Assembly: GCA_910577655.1 (NCBI GenBank)
Contig: CAJTOW010000042.1
Coordinates: 1-24,900 of the forward strand
Length of the DNA: 24,900 bases
Origin: an uncultured Lachnospiraceae bacterium
GTDB lineage: Bacteria; Bacillota; Clostridia; Lachnospirales; Lachnospiraceae
Direction of reading: 5' to 3'
Shown here: positions 14,713 through 22,949 of the stretch, one piece after another
Layout of the letters: each line of letters begins with the position of its first letter
Position numbering within the stretch: position 1 is the stretch's first letter
Notes under the pieces: model-generated
Databases searched by the model: none
What the model was told of the DNA's origin: nothing
Seen by the model: the letters and a program-made list of their open reading frames with translations, nothing else
Translations under genes and position numbers: made by a program

Positions 14713-16458
14713 TTAGTCGTAATCCATGTATGCGCCTTTCATTGGGCTGGCGGCGTGTTCGCTGAACATGCGCAGAACACCTTTTTTGTATTTGCGGCTG
14801 CGGGGCTTCCAGCTCTTTTGGCGCTGGGCCAGGACAGCCTCTACCTCTTCCGGTGTCTTGCGTTCTCCTTTGATACCGACAATATCCAGCTTCCGGCCCA
14901 GCACGTCGATCTCGATCAGATCCCCTTCTTCCACCAGGGCGATGGGGCCGCCGTCTGCTGCCTCGGGGCTGCAGTGCCCGATCACCGGTCCGGTGGAGGC
15001 ACCGGAGAAACGCCCGTCTGTAATCAGGGCAATGCTGCGTCCCAGCTCTGCATCGCTGCTGATGGCCTCTGAAGTGTAGAACATCTCTGGCATACCGCTG
15101 GCCTTTGGCCCCTCGTAACGGATAAATACCGCGTCTCCCTTCTGTACCTGATGGTGAAGCACTGCATCAAGGCAGGCCTCCTCACTGTCAAAGGGACGGG
15201 CATAGAGAACTGCTTTAAACATTTCCTTCGGGCAGGCAGTATGCTTGATCACGGCTCCCTCAGGTGCCAGATTCCCTTTCAGTACGGCGATACTTCCGTC
15301 GGTTCCGATGGCCTGGTCATAGGGACGGATGATATCCTCCCTGGTCACATGGATATTGTACTTTTTGTTTGCCTCATCCAGCCACTTCTGACAGCGCTCA
15401 TAGAATCCATTCTCCTTCAGCTCCTGCAGATTTTCACCCAGGGTCTTCCCGGTCACTGTCATGGCGTCCAGATGCAGCACATCCCGGATCTCCTCCATAA
15501 TAGCGGGAACACCGCCGGCATAGTAGAAGAACTCTGCAGGCCAGCGTCCTGCCGGACGGATATCCAGAAGATAATGGGCGCCCTGATGCAGGCGGTCAAA
15601 GGTCTCCCCGGTGATCTCAAGCCCATACTCATGAGCAATAGCTGGCAGATGTAAGAGGCAGTTGGTGCTGCCGGAGATGGCCGCATGAACCATGATGGCA
15701 TTTTCCAGGCTGTCCATAGTCACCAGGTCCGAAGGCGCAATCCCCTCTCTGGCCAGCTCCACGGAGCGTTTCCCCGCACGGTAAGCATAATCCAACAGAT
15801 CCGGGCTGGTGGCCGGAAGCAGGGCACTGCCCGGAAGAGCCAGCCCCATGGCCTCGGACATGATCTGCATGGTGGATGCGGTACCGATGAAACTGCAGGC
15901 GCCACAGCTTGGGCAGGCATTATGTTTGGCCCAGGTCAGCTTCTCCTCGTCGATCTCACCACGCTCGAACCTGGCGCTGTACATACCAAGCTGCTCCAGA
16001 GTCAAAAGATCCGGGCCTGCACTCATGGTCCCTCCGGTCACCATGATCGACGGAATATTCAGTCGGGCCATACCCATCAGGTTACCCGGCATGCCCTTAT
16101 CACAGCTTGCCATGAACACGCCTCCGTCAAAGGGCGTGGCATTGCCGTGGATCTCGATCATATTGGCGATCATCTCCCGGCTGGCCAGACTGAAATTGAT
16201 CCCGTCTGTCCCCTGACTCTCTCCGTCGCAGATATCCGTACAGAAATATCTGGCCCCATATCCTCCTGCTTCTTCAATCCCCTTCCTGGCCGCCTCCACC
16301 AGCTTGTCCAGATGACCGCTGCCTGGATGGCTGTCTCCAAAGGTACTCTCGATGATGATCTGCGGCTTGGACAGATCCTCCGGCTTCCACCCCGTCCCCA
16401 GTCTCAGGGGGTCCAGCTCCGGCGCCAGCTGGCGCATCTTCTGGCTGATTAACTCCAT
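14713..16458 (-). CDS. IlvD/Edd family dehydratase
   Basis: A 581-residue Fe-S dehydratase of the dihydroxy-acid/phosphogluconate dehydratase family, which removes water from 2,3-dihydroxy acids to give 2-keto acids. Visible cluster cysteines are ICDGESQG (Cys77), MASCDKGMPGN (Cys119) and CPSCGACSFIG (Cys188). SDAELGRSIALITDGRFSGAS near the C-terminus is also typical. It stands with a GntR regulator and organic-acid genes rather than ilv genes, so I favour a catabolic sugar-acid or hydroxy-acid substrate over branched-chain amino-acid synthesis. An in-frame ATG at 16479 contains the AAAGGAG ribosome site, so 16458 is the better start. Confidence 0.88.
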   Translation of the reverse strand: MELISQKMRQLAPELDPLRLGTGWKPEDLSKPQIIIESTFGDSHPGSGHLDKLVEAARKGIEEAGGYGARYFCTDICDGESQGTDGINFSLASREMIANMIEIHGNATPFDGGVFMASCDKGMPGNLMGMARLNIPSIMVTGGTMSAGPDLLTLEQLGMYSARFERGEIDEEKLTWAKHNACPSCGACSFIGTASTMQIMSEAMGLALPGSALLPATSPDLLDYAYRAGKRSVELAREGIAPSDLVTMDSLENAIMVHAAISGSTNCLLHLPAIAHEYGLEITGETFDRLHQGAHYLLDIRPAGRWPAEFFYYAGGVPAIMEEIRDVLHLDAMTVTGKTLGENLQELKENGFYERCQKWLDEANKKYNIHVTREDIIRPYDQAIGTDGSIAVLKGNLAPEGAVIKHTACPKEMFKAVLYARPFDSEEACLDAVLHHQVQKGDAVFIRYEGPKASGMPEMFYTSEAISSDAELGRSIALITDGRFSGASTGPVIGHCSPEAADGGPIALVEEGDLIEIDVLGRKLDIVGIKGERKTPEEVEAVLAQRQKSWKPRSRKYKKGVLRMFSEHAASPMKGAYMDYD

Positions 16459-16485
16459 ATCCTTCTTCTCCTTTACCATTATGTG

Positions 16486-16503
16486 ACGTATGATGTATTA
16501 CGT
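16486..16503. promoter_or_regulatory. Putative GntR operator at the dehydratase start site
   Basis: ACGTATGATGTATTACGT is an imperfect palindrome (ACGTA/TACGT outer arms). It lies directly downstream of the -10 box, covering the expected start of transcription. Its first ten bases recur upstream of the gntR promoter. A repressor bound here would block transcription. Binding by the neighbouring GntR protein is inferred. Confidence 0.5.
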
Positions 16504-16509
16504 AGCTTT

Positions 16510-16538
16510 ATTGTAGTAAGTTTTACCCCAACCGTCAA
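16510..16538 (-). promoter_or_regulatory. Promoter of the dehydratase gene
   Basis: On the minus strand TTGACG (16538-16533) and TACAAT (16515-16510) are separated by exactly 17 bases, close to the sigma-A consensus. The start of transcription would be near 16503, leaving a short leader of about 45 bases to the ATG. Confidence 0.75.
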
Positions 16539-16794
16539 TAGTAAAATAGTCCAAATCATTAATAAGAAAACTATCTATTACCAACAAATAGTGTAAGCAG
16601 CTACAGTGTGTTTAAAAATCCAGCCACTTCCGGAACCATAGATGGGGACGGAACAAAACGCCAAAAAAACAAGGAACGCCGCAAAAAACAAATCTCCGTA
16701 ACATATAGTGCAACCGGCCTGCTAACCGTGACCATATATTGCAGAATCATCTTATTTTGCCACAAGCCTTGTTCTGTTTTGTCTACTGTTTTGT
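16539..16794. other. Intergenic region between gntR and dehydratase, no gene seen
   Basis: Apart from the promoter and operator to its left I see no gene or clear terminator. A 12-base tandem duplication at 16774-16797 covers the gntR stop codon. Poly-A and poly-T runs at about 16660-16700 have no adjacent stem. Confidence 0.4.
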
Positions 16795-17493
16795 CTACTG
16801 TTTCCCTCTCCCATCCACATTCTGTATATGATCCCGGTTATGCTCCAGGTGTTCGCGCATGGCGGCGCTGGCCGCCTCCGGGTCGTGGCGTGCTATGGCA
16901 TCGGCCACCTTGCGGTGGGTCAGGATGGTCATCTGGGTCAGACTGGAATTGGTCACCTCAATAAAAGCCGAAACACCCTGCTGGATGACCGGAGCCATGC
17001 TGGACAGCACGTGATTATGGCTGGCAGCAGCGATGGCACCATGAAATGCCCGGTCTGTTTCTGAATGGGACTGACCGCTATGGATCTGCTCTTCCACCGC
17101 ATCACAGCATTCCAGAATATAGGCTATCTCCTCCGGCGCGGCTCTCTGGGCCGCCAGGGCGGCGATATCCGGCTCCAGCAGAAGACGCACCTCGCACAGA
17201 TCCTCTGCCAGCTTCCATTTGTCTCCATAAAAGGCAAATCCAAAGGGATCCTCCACCTGCCCTGGGTTTTCCACCACATAGGTACCATTTCCCCGGCGGA
17301 TCTCCAGAACATTGCGGGTCACCAGGATCTTCACTGCCTCCCGGACAGTCCCCCGCCCTACATTCAGATCCTCGATCAGATCAAATTCCGTTGGAAGCTT
17401 CTCTCCCGGCTTCCACTCTCCATTTAAAACCCGCTCCTGAAGTGTTTCTGCAACCTGGTCTGCCAGCTGTTTGCGGCGCGGACGTTCTGCCAT
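16795..17493 (-). CDS. FadR-subfamily GntR transcriptional regulator
   Basis: A 232-residue regulator. Residues 10-75 form the winged helix (NGEWKPGEKLPTEFDLIEDL, then GRGTVREAVKIL and the wing RRGNGTYV). The C-terminal FCD domain has probable metal/ligand residues: Asp in LLEPDIAALA (about 109), His in DRAFHGAIAAAS (151), His in THRKVADAI (193) and His in MREHLEHN (215). Such proteins usually repress organic-acid or sugar-acid genes until the ligand binds. The ATG at 17493 has AGAGG nine bases upstream. The gene directly precedes the dehydratase, and matching motifs lie at both promoters, so it probably controls both. Confidence 0.88.
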   Translation of the reverse strand: MAERPRRKQLADQVAETLQERVLNGEWKPGEKLPTEFDLIEDLNVGRGTVREAVKILVTRNVLEIRRGNGTYVVENPGQVEDPFGFAFYGDKWKLAEDLCEVRLLLEPDIAALAAQRAAPEEIAYILECCDAVEEQIHSGQSHSETDRAFHGAIAAASHNHVLSSMAPVIQQGVSAFIEVTNSSLTQMTILTHRKVADAIARHDPEAASAAMREHLEHNRDHIQNVDGRGKQ

Positions 17494-17630
17494 ATACTTA
17501 AACCTCTTTCTGTCATTTACTTTGTTAATCGTCAGCAACTTACCTGGTAATGTTTCTGCTTTGCCGATCATCATGCAAAACAAGCTGACCCGCTTTTGGG
17601 AGACACTCCGTTTTGTAAGTAACTGTCTAT

Positions 17631-17659
17631 ATTATAGTAGAAAGAGGAAATCTTGTAAA
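17631..17659 (-). promoter_or_regulatory. Promoter of the GntR regulator
   Basis: On the minus strand TTTACA (17659-17654), 17 bases, then TATAAT (17636-17631) form a near-perfect sigma-A promoter. The start would be near 17624, giving a leader of about 130 bases. Confidence 0.8.
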
Positions 17660-17665
17660 GTTATA

Positions 17666-17681
17666 ACGTATGATGAATAAG
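17666..17681. promoter_or_regulatory. Second copy of the putative GntR motif
   Basis: ACGTATGATGAATAAG shares its first ten bases and the following AT pattern with 16486-16500. It sits just upstream of the gntR -35 box, suggesting autoregulation. Confidence 0.45.
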
Positions 17682-17711
17682 GGTAGTCGTTCAAGGGAGG
17701 TCTGAACGATT

Positions 17712-17858
17712 ATGAATCCGGTGTATTTCCTTCCACTGGCTTACTGTTTACTGGTTTCTTCTCCATGTCTAAAAATTAGAACTGCACAATCTTTTTCCCG
17801 TATAATTCAGGGTACATACACGCACCATATGATTACTGCGTTCTGCCAGTTAAAATAG
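17712..17858 (+). CDS. Short candidate ORF before the XRE gene
   Basis: A 48-codon frame, MNPVYFLPLAYCLLVSSPCL onward, starts 11 bases after GGGAGG and ends 21 bases before the XRE start codon. The N-terminus is hydrophobic. No family is recognised. It may be a leader peptide or a chance frame. Confidence 0.2.
   Translation: MNPVYFLPLAYCLLVSSPCLKIRTAQSFSRIIQGTYTHHMITAFCQLK
17801..17806 (+). promoter_or_regulatory. -10 box of the XRE gene
   Basis: A perfect TATAAT lies 73 bases before the XRE start codon. No good -35 is seen at 16-18 bases (TAGAAC at 18 is weak), so assignment is tentative. Confidence 0.35.
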
Positions 17859-17879
17859 CAGGAGAAAGGGGAGAATAGC

Positions 17880-18092
17880 ATGATCAAATACAACCGCCTC
17901 TGGTCTACTCTGAAAAAGCGTGGAATCAGTCAATACAGACTGATCAAGGACTTCGGTATAGACAAGGCGCAGTTGCACCGACTGCGCAAGAACATGGTCG
18001 TCAAGACCCTGATTCTCAATACTCTGTGCCAGATTCTGGACTGCCAGATCGAGGAGATCATGGAGTATGTACCCGATGACGATACCGATTAA
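17880..18092 (+). CDS. Small XRE/Cro-type helix-turn-helix regulator
   Basis: A 70-residue protein that is almost entirely a Cro/CI-type HTH. It begins YNRLWSTLKKRGISQYRLIK, where the ISQYRL stretch is the first recognition-region helix, then GIDKAQLHRLRKN, and ends with LCQILDCQIEEIMEYVPDD, typical of the compact single-domain XRE group. A very strong GGAGAAAGGGGAG site precedes the ATG. It is monocistronic, on the opposite strand to both halves of the carboxylate locus, and closed by a terminator. Its targets are unknown; it could govern nearby genes or itself. Confidence 0.85.
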   Translation: MIKYNRLWSTLKKRGISQYRLIKDFGIDKAQLHRLRKNMVVKTLILNTLCQILDCQIEEIMEYVPDDDTD

Positions 18093-18128
18093 AGAGGCAA
18101 TGCAAACCAATCTTTGCATTGCCTCTTT
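18091..18128. terminator. Bidirectional terminator between the XRE gene and the MmgE/PrpD gene
   Basis: AAAGAGGCAATGCAAA (18091-18106) pairs perfectly over 16 bases with 18113-18128 around a 6-base loop. A TTTGT tail follows on the plus strand and TTTAAT on the minus strand. It ends both the XRE transcript and the long minus-strand operon. Confidence 0.85.
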
Positions 18129-18146
18129 GTCTATCTTCTGCATCAT

Positions 18147-19496
18147 TCAGAACCCCACCCTGTCCCGCTCTTTCATATTCAGGATATTTCCTATCACTTC
18201 CTCCTCCCGTCCTGCATAAGCCGTGCGAAGAAGCTCTCTGGCATTGTTCATCGCCTGCTCCCTGGTCATGGGGCGCTGGGTGCTTCCGGACGGATCCTGG
18301 ATCTGAGTCTCATATGCTGTCCCATCCTCCATCACGATCCTCATGGAGCAGCCCCAGTGCTGGGGGTATAGGGCGGTAAACGCCTCTCCAGGTTCTACCT
18401 CCACCTTTTCCAGCAGCGTCTGTAATCCGGGTGAAACAACTACCTCCGGTGTAAATTCTTCCATGGTCACTTTGCCAAAGATAAGAGCAGCCGCCACTGC
18501 ATAAGGTGTTGAAAATCTGGCATCCTGGGGTGTCCTGGGATGGAGGCAGCACTCGCTGACCGCACACTGCTTATAGCCTACCAGATAGGTCTGAATCCGG
18601 ATCTTTACTACATGTTCCAGATCCACCTTGTCCCGCAGCCCGAGGGCGCAGTCCACGGCACAATGGGTGCTCCGGCAGCAGGGATATGGCTTTCTGTCCA
18701 TGTTAAGAATCTCCCACACGGTTCCCAGCCCTTCTGATACCTTGTCTCCGTCGCCTCCGTCGGACATAGCACGAAGCAGCCCTCCGTCCTCCGCTTCCAG
18801 GATATGCTCCGGCCCCGTCATCCCGGCCCGGGCCAGAAATGCTGCCTCCAGGCCATTGACCGCCGCCCGACCCGTGTGCAGGATCTTACAGTTGCATCTG
18901 TCTCCCAGGAACGCCCATACGCCGCTGCTCTGGGTTCCTGCCATGCCGAGGGCAGACACGATCTGGTCCACATCCAGATTCAAAAGCTTCCCACAAGCCG
19001 CCGCACAGCCGAACACACCGCAGGTTGCTGTGGCATGCCAGCCCCGGTTCCGGTGGCTGGATACGCCAAATGCCATGCCGATCCGGTTCACCGTCTCATA
19101 TCCGCAGACAACTGCTGTGAGAAATTCCTTTCCCGTGCTTCCCAGATATTCGGCGCAGGACCAGGCCGCCGGGATCAGACTGGCGCTTCCATGGGTCTTG
19201 GATGCCGGATGCACATCATCCAGCTCCAGGGTATGGGCAAGCATGGCGTTGAGCATGACTGCGCCAGGAAGGGAATAGGTCTCCTTCCATCCCCAGACAC
19301 TGGATCTACCACCCTCCTCCTGGAAGATCCCGGATGCCGCCACCTGGTGCACCAGCGGATCAGACGATGCCCCGGCCGCTACACTGACCAGATCCAGAAC
19401 CCGCAAGGCCGCTGCCTCCTGAACGTTAAGGGGAATCTGCTCCCAGGTCAGATCGTGGATAAATTCCGCCAGCTTACGAATACTGCTTTTTTCCAT
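18147..19496 (-). CDS. MmgE/PrpD family protein
   Basis: A 449-residue protein of the MmgE/PrpD family, which includes 2-methylcitrate dehydratase and cis-aconitate decarboxylase. The signature HTLELDDVHPASKTHGSASL (88-107), GWHATATCGVFG and YPCCRSTH segments are in the expected order. The reaction here is probably dehydration, epimerisation or decarboxylation of a carboxylic acid produced by the aconitase-like enzyme next door. Three ATGs in a row start the gene; the third, at 19496, is best spaced from AGAGGG. It is the last gene of the operon, 13 bases after the hydratase stop, and ends before a terminator. Confidence 0.87.
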   Translation of the reverse strand: MEKSSIRKLAEFIHDLTWEQIPLNVQEAAALRVLDLVSVAAGASSDPLVHQVAASGIFQEEGGRSSVWGWKETYSLPGAVMLNAMLAHTLELDDVHPASKTHGSASLIPAAWSCAEYLGSTGKEFLTAVVCGYETVNRIGMAFGVSSHRNRGWHATATCGVFGCAAACGKLLNLDVDQIVSALGMAGTQSSGVWAFLGDRCNCKILHTGRAAVNGLEAAFLARAGMTGPEHILEAEDGGLLRAMSDGGDGDKVSEGLGTVWEILNMDRKPYPCCRSTHCAVDCALGLRDKVDLEHVVKIRIQTYLVGYKQCAVSECCLHPRTPQDARFSTPYAVAAALIFGKVTMEEFTPEVVVSPGLQTLLEKVEVEPGEAFTALYPQHWGCSMRIVMEDGTAYETQIQDPSGSTQRPMTREQAMNNARELLRTAYAGREEEVIGNILNMKERDRVGF

Positions 19497-19509
19497 CATC
19501 ATACCCTCT

Positions 19510-21777
19510 CTAGCTTTCCTTATAGAAGTTAATCAGGCTTCCTGCCAGCAGTACCTTCTTCTCCGCCTCAGTCACCTGCTTCAGTGCAAGCTCCAGCGTC
19601 CGGGTACTACCGTCGGCTCCAATGACAACCGCCTCAAAGTCTTCCTGACCTTCCTCCACAGCCTTCCGGATTCCCGGCAGGTAGATATACTCATCCGGGG
19701 CCAGCCTGATCTCTGCATCCGGGCAGGTAAAGGGAAGGATCCCCCAGTTGACACAGTTGCTTCGGTAACGTCTGGTAGCATATTCGATACAGATATTGGC
19801 AAGACCTCCCAGAACCTTCTGGCAGCTTGCCGCATACTCCCGGGCGGAGCCGTCCCCCGGACGCTTTGCATAAAGCGCAGAACCGATTCCCGTTGTCTTC
19901 ATCAGCTCTTCCACCGGTGTGTGGATTCCGGCATTTTTTAAAACCTGGTAGAATTCCCCTGCCCTGGCCGCGTCCCCGCTTCTTCTGGCTGTCTCGTACA
20001 CCTGGGCCGCCCTGGCTCTTCCCACATACTCAGGATCCTTGCGGATCAGGGTAAACTCGGAAATCTTGTAGGGATTAGAGCGGTAGGAAGCAGTCTCCCC
20101 GGACGGGATCAGCTCGTCGGTGGTAGTCACCTCATCCCGGATGACACTGGCCACCTTCAGAAGCAGATTCTCCGTCAGCCCCACCATCTCGGGCCAGTCC
20201 TTAATGGCCGGACCATAGATGATCTCTGTCTCAGGTTTGGCCTTCCCGTATCCGTTGTAGACGATATTGTCATAAATCTGCTTATTAAAGTGATACTCCG
20301 GTACCTGGAAGCTTACTGGGCACTGCTGGGCAGAGGTCAGGTATCCCCCGTTAAATGCCGTCGCCGCAATGGACTTAGAATCCATCAGGGCCACCGACGC
20401 GATCTGGCCTGCCGCCGGATTGGAGCCTTCCCGGTTGGGGAAATTGCGGGTACTGTGGCGGATACAGAAGTCATTGTTGCCAGGTGCATCAGAGGCGCCA
20501 AAGCACGGTCCGCAGAAGGCAGTCTTCACTCTGGCCCCGTAAGTCATCAGTTCATTGAGTACCCCGATCCGGTTCAGCTCTGCCATAACTGGCTGGGAGG
20601 CCGGATAGATATTCAGCGGGAAGGTTCCCAGACCACAGTCCAGGGCCTTGGCGATCTGGGCTACCGCATAGATATTCTCAAAGGAGCCTGCCGCACAGCC
20701 TGCGATCGCTGCCTGGTCTACCTTGATCCTGCCGTCCACGATCTTAGATTTCAGATTCAGGCGGATATCCTTGTTGTTCTCAAATACCCTTCCTGCCTCT
20801 TCTTCCACCATGCCCAGATATTTCTCCGGGTCAGCGATCACATCTGCCAGAGGATAGGCATTGCTTGGATGGAAGGGCAGGGCGATCATGGGAACGATGG
20901 TGTCCAGATTGATCTCCACGATCCCGTCATACAGCGCTGCTGCCCCCGGATTCATCTCCCGGAACCCTTCCGGTCTCTTGTGAATCTCAAAATAGTTCCG
21001 GGTCTCCTCATCGGTCTCCCACAAGGAGGACAGGCAGGCGGACTCGGTGGTCATGGTGTCGATTCCATTGCGGAAATCCATGGACAGACTGTGTACGCCT
21101 GGTCCCACAAATTCCAGTACCTTATTTTTCACAAAATTATTCCTAAACACCTTGCCGATGAGGGAGAGGGCCACATCCATAGGCCCCACCCAGGGCTTTG
21201 GTTTGCCGGTCATGAAGACGGCGATAACCTCGGGGTAGTCGATCTCATAGTATTTTCCCAGCATGGCCTTGGCTAATTCCGGTCCGCCCTCGCCGATGGA
21301 CAGAGACCCCTGGGTACCGTAGCGGGTATGGGAATCAGATACAATAGACATATCGCCGGCATTTACGATCATTTCCCGCATATACTGGTGGATCACCGCC
21401 TCATGGGGCGGCACGAAGATTCCGCCGGATTTTCTGCAGGCAGATTCCGCATACTTATGTACATCCGTATTAATGGTGCCGCCTACGGCACACAGGCAGT
21501 TGTGACAGTTGGTAAATACACAAGGCATGGGAAACTCTTTCAATCCGCTGGCGTAAGCAGTCTGGAGGATCCCCACATAGGTGTTGTCATACACTCCCAT
21601 GGAATCAAACTGGATCTCCAGATGCTCCATGTTATCAGAATGATTGTGCTTTTCCAGTACCTGATAGGTCAGGGTCTGTTTGCGTGCCTCCTCCTGGGAT
21701 ATACCTGGCTGCTCCTTCAGCGTGGCGATCCGTTCATTATTGATGATATAATGTTTTCCTGCATGTAAGGTAACCAT
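19510..21777 (-). CDS. Aconitase-family hydratase, YbhJ-like
   Basis: A 755-residue single-chain member of the aconitase superfamily, similar in length and style to E. coli YbhJ, whose substrate is unknown. The 4Fe-4S cysteines appear as AGCAAGS (Cys361) and FCGPCFG (Cys422, Cys425). VSDSHT (146-151), STRNFPNREG (442-451) and the swivel-domain catalytic serine in GDGSAREYAA (Ser644) are also present, so it should be an active hydro-lyase. An additional NCHNCLC stretch at 90-96 is unusual. It would isomerise or hydrate a tricarboxylate-like substrate. AGGAGG precedes the ATG. It lies between the lactonase and MmgE/PrpD genes. Confidence 0.85.
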   Translation of the reverse strand: MVTLHAGKHYIINNERIATLKEQPGISQEEARKQTLTYQVLEKHNHSDNMEHLEIQFDSMGVYDNTYVGILQTAYASGLKEFPMPCVFTNCHNCLCAVGGTINTDVHKYAESACRKSGGIFVPPHEAVIHQYMREMIVNAGDMSIVSDSHTRYGTQGSLSIGEGGPELAKAMLGKYYEIDYPEVIAVFMTGKPKPWVGPMDVALSLIGKVFRNNFVKNKVLEFVGPGVHSLSMDFRNGIDTMTTESACLSSLWETDEETRNYFEIHKRPEGFREMNPGAAALYDGIVEINLDTIVPMIALPFHPSNAYPLADVIADPEKYLGMVEEEAGRVFENNKDIRLNLKSKIVDGRIKVDQAAIAGCAAGSFENIYAVAQIAKALDCGLGTFPLNIYPASQPVMAELNRIGVLNELMTYGARVKTAFCGPCFGASDAPGNNDFCIRHSTRNFPNREGSNPAAGQIASVALMDSKSIAATAFNGGYLTSAQQCPVSFQVPEYHFNKQIYDNIVYNGYGKAKPETEIIYGPAIKDWPEMVGLTENLLLKVASVIRDEVTTTDELIPSGETASYRSNPYKISEFTLIRKDPEYVGRARAAQVYETARRSGDAARAGEFYQVLKNAGIHTPVEELMKTTGIGSALYAKRPGDGSAREYAASCQKVLGGLANICIEYATRRYRSNCVNWGILPFTCPDAEIRLAPDEYIYLPGIRKAVEEGQEDFEAVVIGADGSTRTLELALKQVTEAEKKVLLAGSLINFYKES

Positions 21778-21828
21778 ATTCTATCCTCCTCGTCAGTCAT
21801 CCAAATCTCATTCTTTTTTTTAAGTAAC

Positions 21829-21866
21829 TGTGCAGAAAACAGGATCCTGGGCCCGTTTTCCTGCAT
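21829..21866. repeat. Imperfect hairpin between lactonase and hydratase genes
   Basis: On the minus strand GCAGGAAAAC pairs with GTTTTCTGC with one bulge, around a GC-rich loop, followed by an A run (T run on the plus strand). This lies in the 117-base gap within the operon and could affect mRNA processing. Confidence 0.35.
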
Positions 21867-21894
21867 GTAATTGCATACTGGCCCCCTTGGACAG

Positions 21895-22935
21895 CTACCT
21901 CTTAAACACCACACATACCGGGCTTTCTGTCTCAATGCTTCTTCCCCGGTCTGTCAATGTGCCGTCCTCTTCTATATCAAAGCAGGTGATCGTATCCGTC
22001 AGCTCATTGGCCGCCAGAAGCTCTCTTCCATCCGGGGTTACTGTAATAAACCGGGGCTGTTCTCCTCCGGTTTTCTGGTTCTGGATCATGGTCATTTTCC
22101 CGTTGTCCTGATCCAGGCTGTAGACGGTGACACTGTCGTGCTTCCGGTTGGATACGTAGAGTGTCCTTCCGTCCGGTCTGATGTCAATGGCGCTGGCCCA
22201 TCCGTCTCCGGCATAATCCTCCGGAAGACTGGTTATGATCTGCTCCGGCTCCAGGCTTCCCTTCTCCTGGTCAAAGTAATACAAGGTCACCGTGCTGTCC
22301 TTTTCGTTCACGCAGTAGCAGAAACGGTTATTGGGATGGAAGACACAGTGTCTGGGTTCTGCCCCCGTTCTGCCTTTTACCAGGGATGTCTCCCGGATCG
22401 TGCCCTGGTCCGAATCAATCCGGAATACGGTTATCTTGCCAACTCCCTGGAGTCTTCCCTGGGACGGAACCAGAAGCCAGTTTCCCGTCTTGTCCTGGTT
22501 CACCTGGTGGGGATGGGAGACATAGCCGGGGCCTCCATTTCCTGAGATAAATTCCAGCTCCTTAATCCTGCCCAGAGAGCCGTCCTCCAGAACCGGGATC
22601 ACAGATACCCCGCCAGTCTGCAGATTGGCCACAAAGAGCCATCTGCCGCTCCTATCCAGGGACAGATGAACCGGATTGGTTCCATGGGTTTTGACTGTGT
22701 TCTGATGTCTTAGAGTGCCATCCTCCCGGATCTCATATGCGCTGACCTCGCTGAAATCTCCGTGGATTCCATAGAGATGTTTCTCCTGCCGGTCTATGCA
22801 GAAATAGGATGGGTTGACCTGACCCTCCAGAAGCTGTACCAGCTCCCACCGTTTTCCTTCTACTTTATATACACGGATTCCTTTTCCTCTTGCCTTCCGC
22901 TCCTTTGTGGTGCGGCATCCTACATAAGCATACAT
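21895..22935 (-). CDS. Lactonase-family seven-bladed beta-propeller protein
   Basis: A 346-residue protein of the lactonase family (6-phosphogluconolactonase Pgl/YbhE type). Repeated blade motifs are visible: NPVHLSLDRSGRWLFVANL, YVSHPHQV, EPRHCVFHPNNRFCYCVNE, RPDGRTLYVSNRKHDSVTVY and EQPRFITVTPDGRELLAANE. Family members open sugar lactones or related cyclic esters. No phosphogluconate genes are nearby, so I expect it to open a lactone form of the acid this locus degrades. A perfect GAGAGGAGG site precedes the ATG, and the start is 15 bases after the transporter stop. No signal peptide, so cytoplasmic. Confidence 0.87.
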   Translation of the reverse strand: MYAYVGCRTTKERKARGKGIRVYKVEGKRWELVQLLEGQVNPSYFCIDRQEKHLYGIHGDFSEVSAYEIREDGTLRHQNTVKTHGTNPVHLSLDRSGRWLFVANLQTGGVSVIPVLEDGSLGRIKELEFISGNGGPGYVSHPHQVNQDKTGNWLLVPSQGRLQGVGKITVFRIDSDQGTIRETSLVKGRTGAEPRHCVFHPNNRFCYCVNEKDSTVTLYYFDQEKGSLEPEQIITSLPEDYAGDGWASAIDIRPDGRTLYVSNRKHDSVTVYSLDQDNGKMTMIQNQKTGGEQPRFITVTPDGRELLAANELTDTITCFDIEEDGTLTDRGRSIETESPVCVVFKR

Positions 22936-22949
22936 ATGTTTACCTCCTC

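Noticed and set aside
15685..16452. A 255-codon plus-strand frame
   Set aside because: It lies entirely opposite the IlvD/Edd gene, and its sequence is low in recognisable motifs; a shadow frame.
14713..16458. The dehydratase as IlvD of branched-chain amino-acid synthesis
   Set aside because: There are no other ilv or leu genes, and it is paired with a GntR regulator and a carboxylate locus.
18628..19532. Two overlapping plus-strand frames of over 200 codons
   Set aside because: Both are antisense to the MmgE/PrpD gene, whose family motifs are clear.
20290..21276. A 328-codon open frame on the plus strand
   Set aside because: It is antisense to the aconitase-family gene, which has all expected motifs. 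The frame has no recognisable domain and arises from GC-rich third positions.
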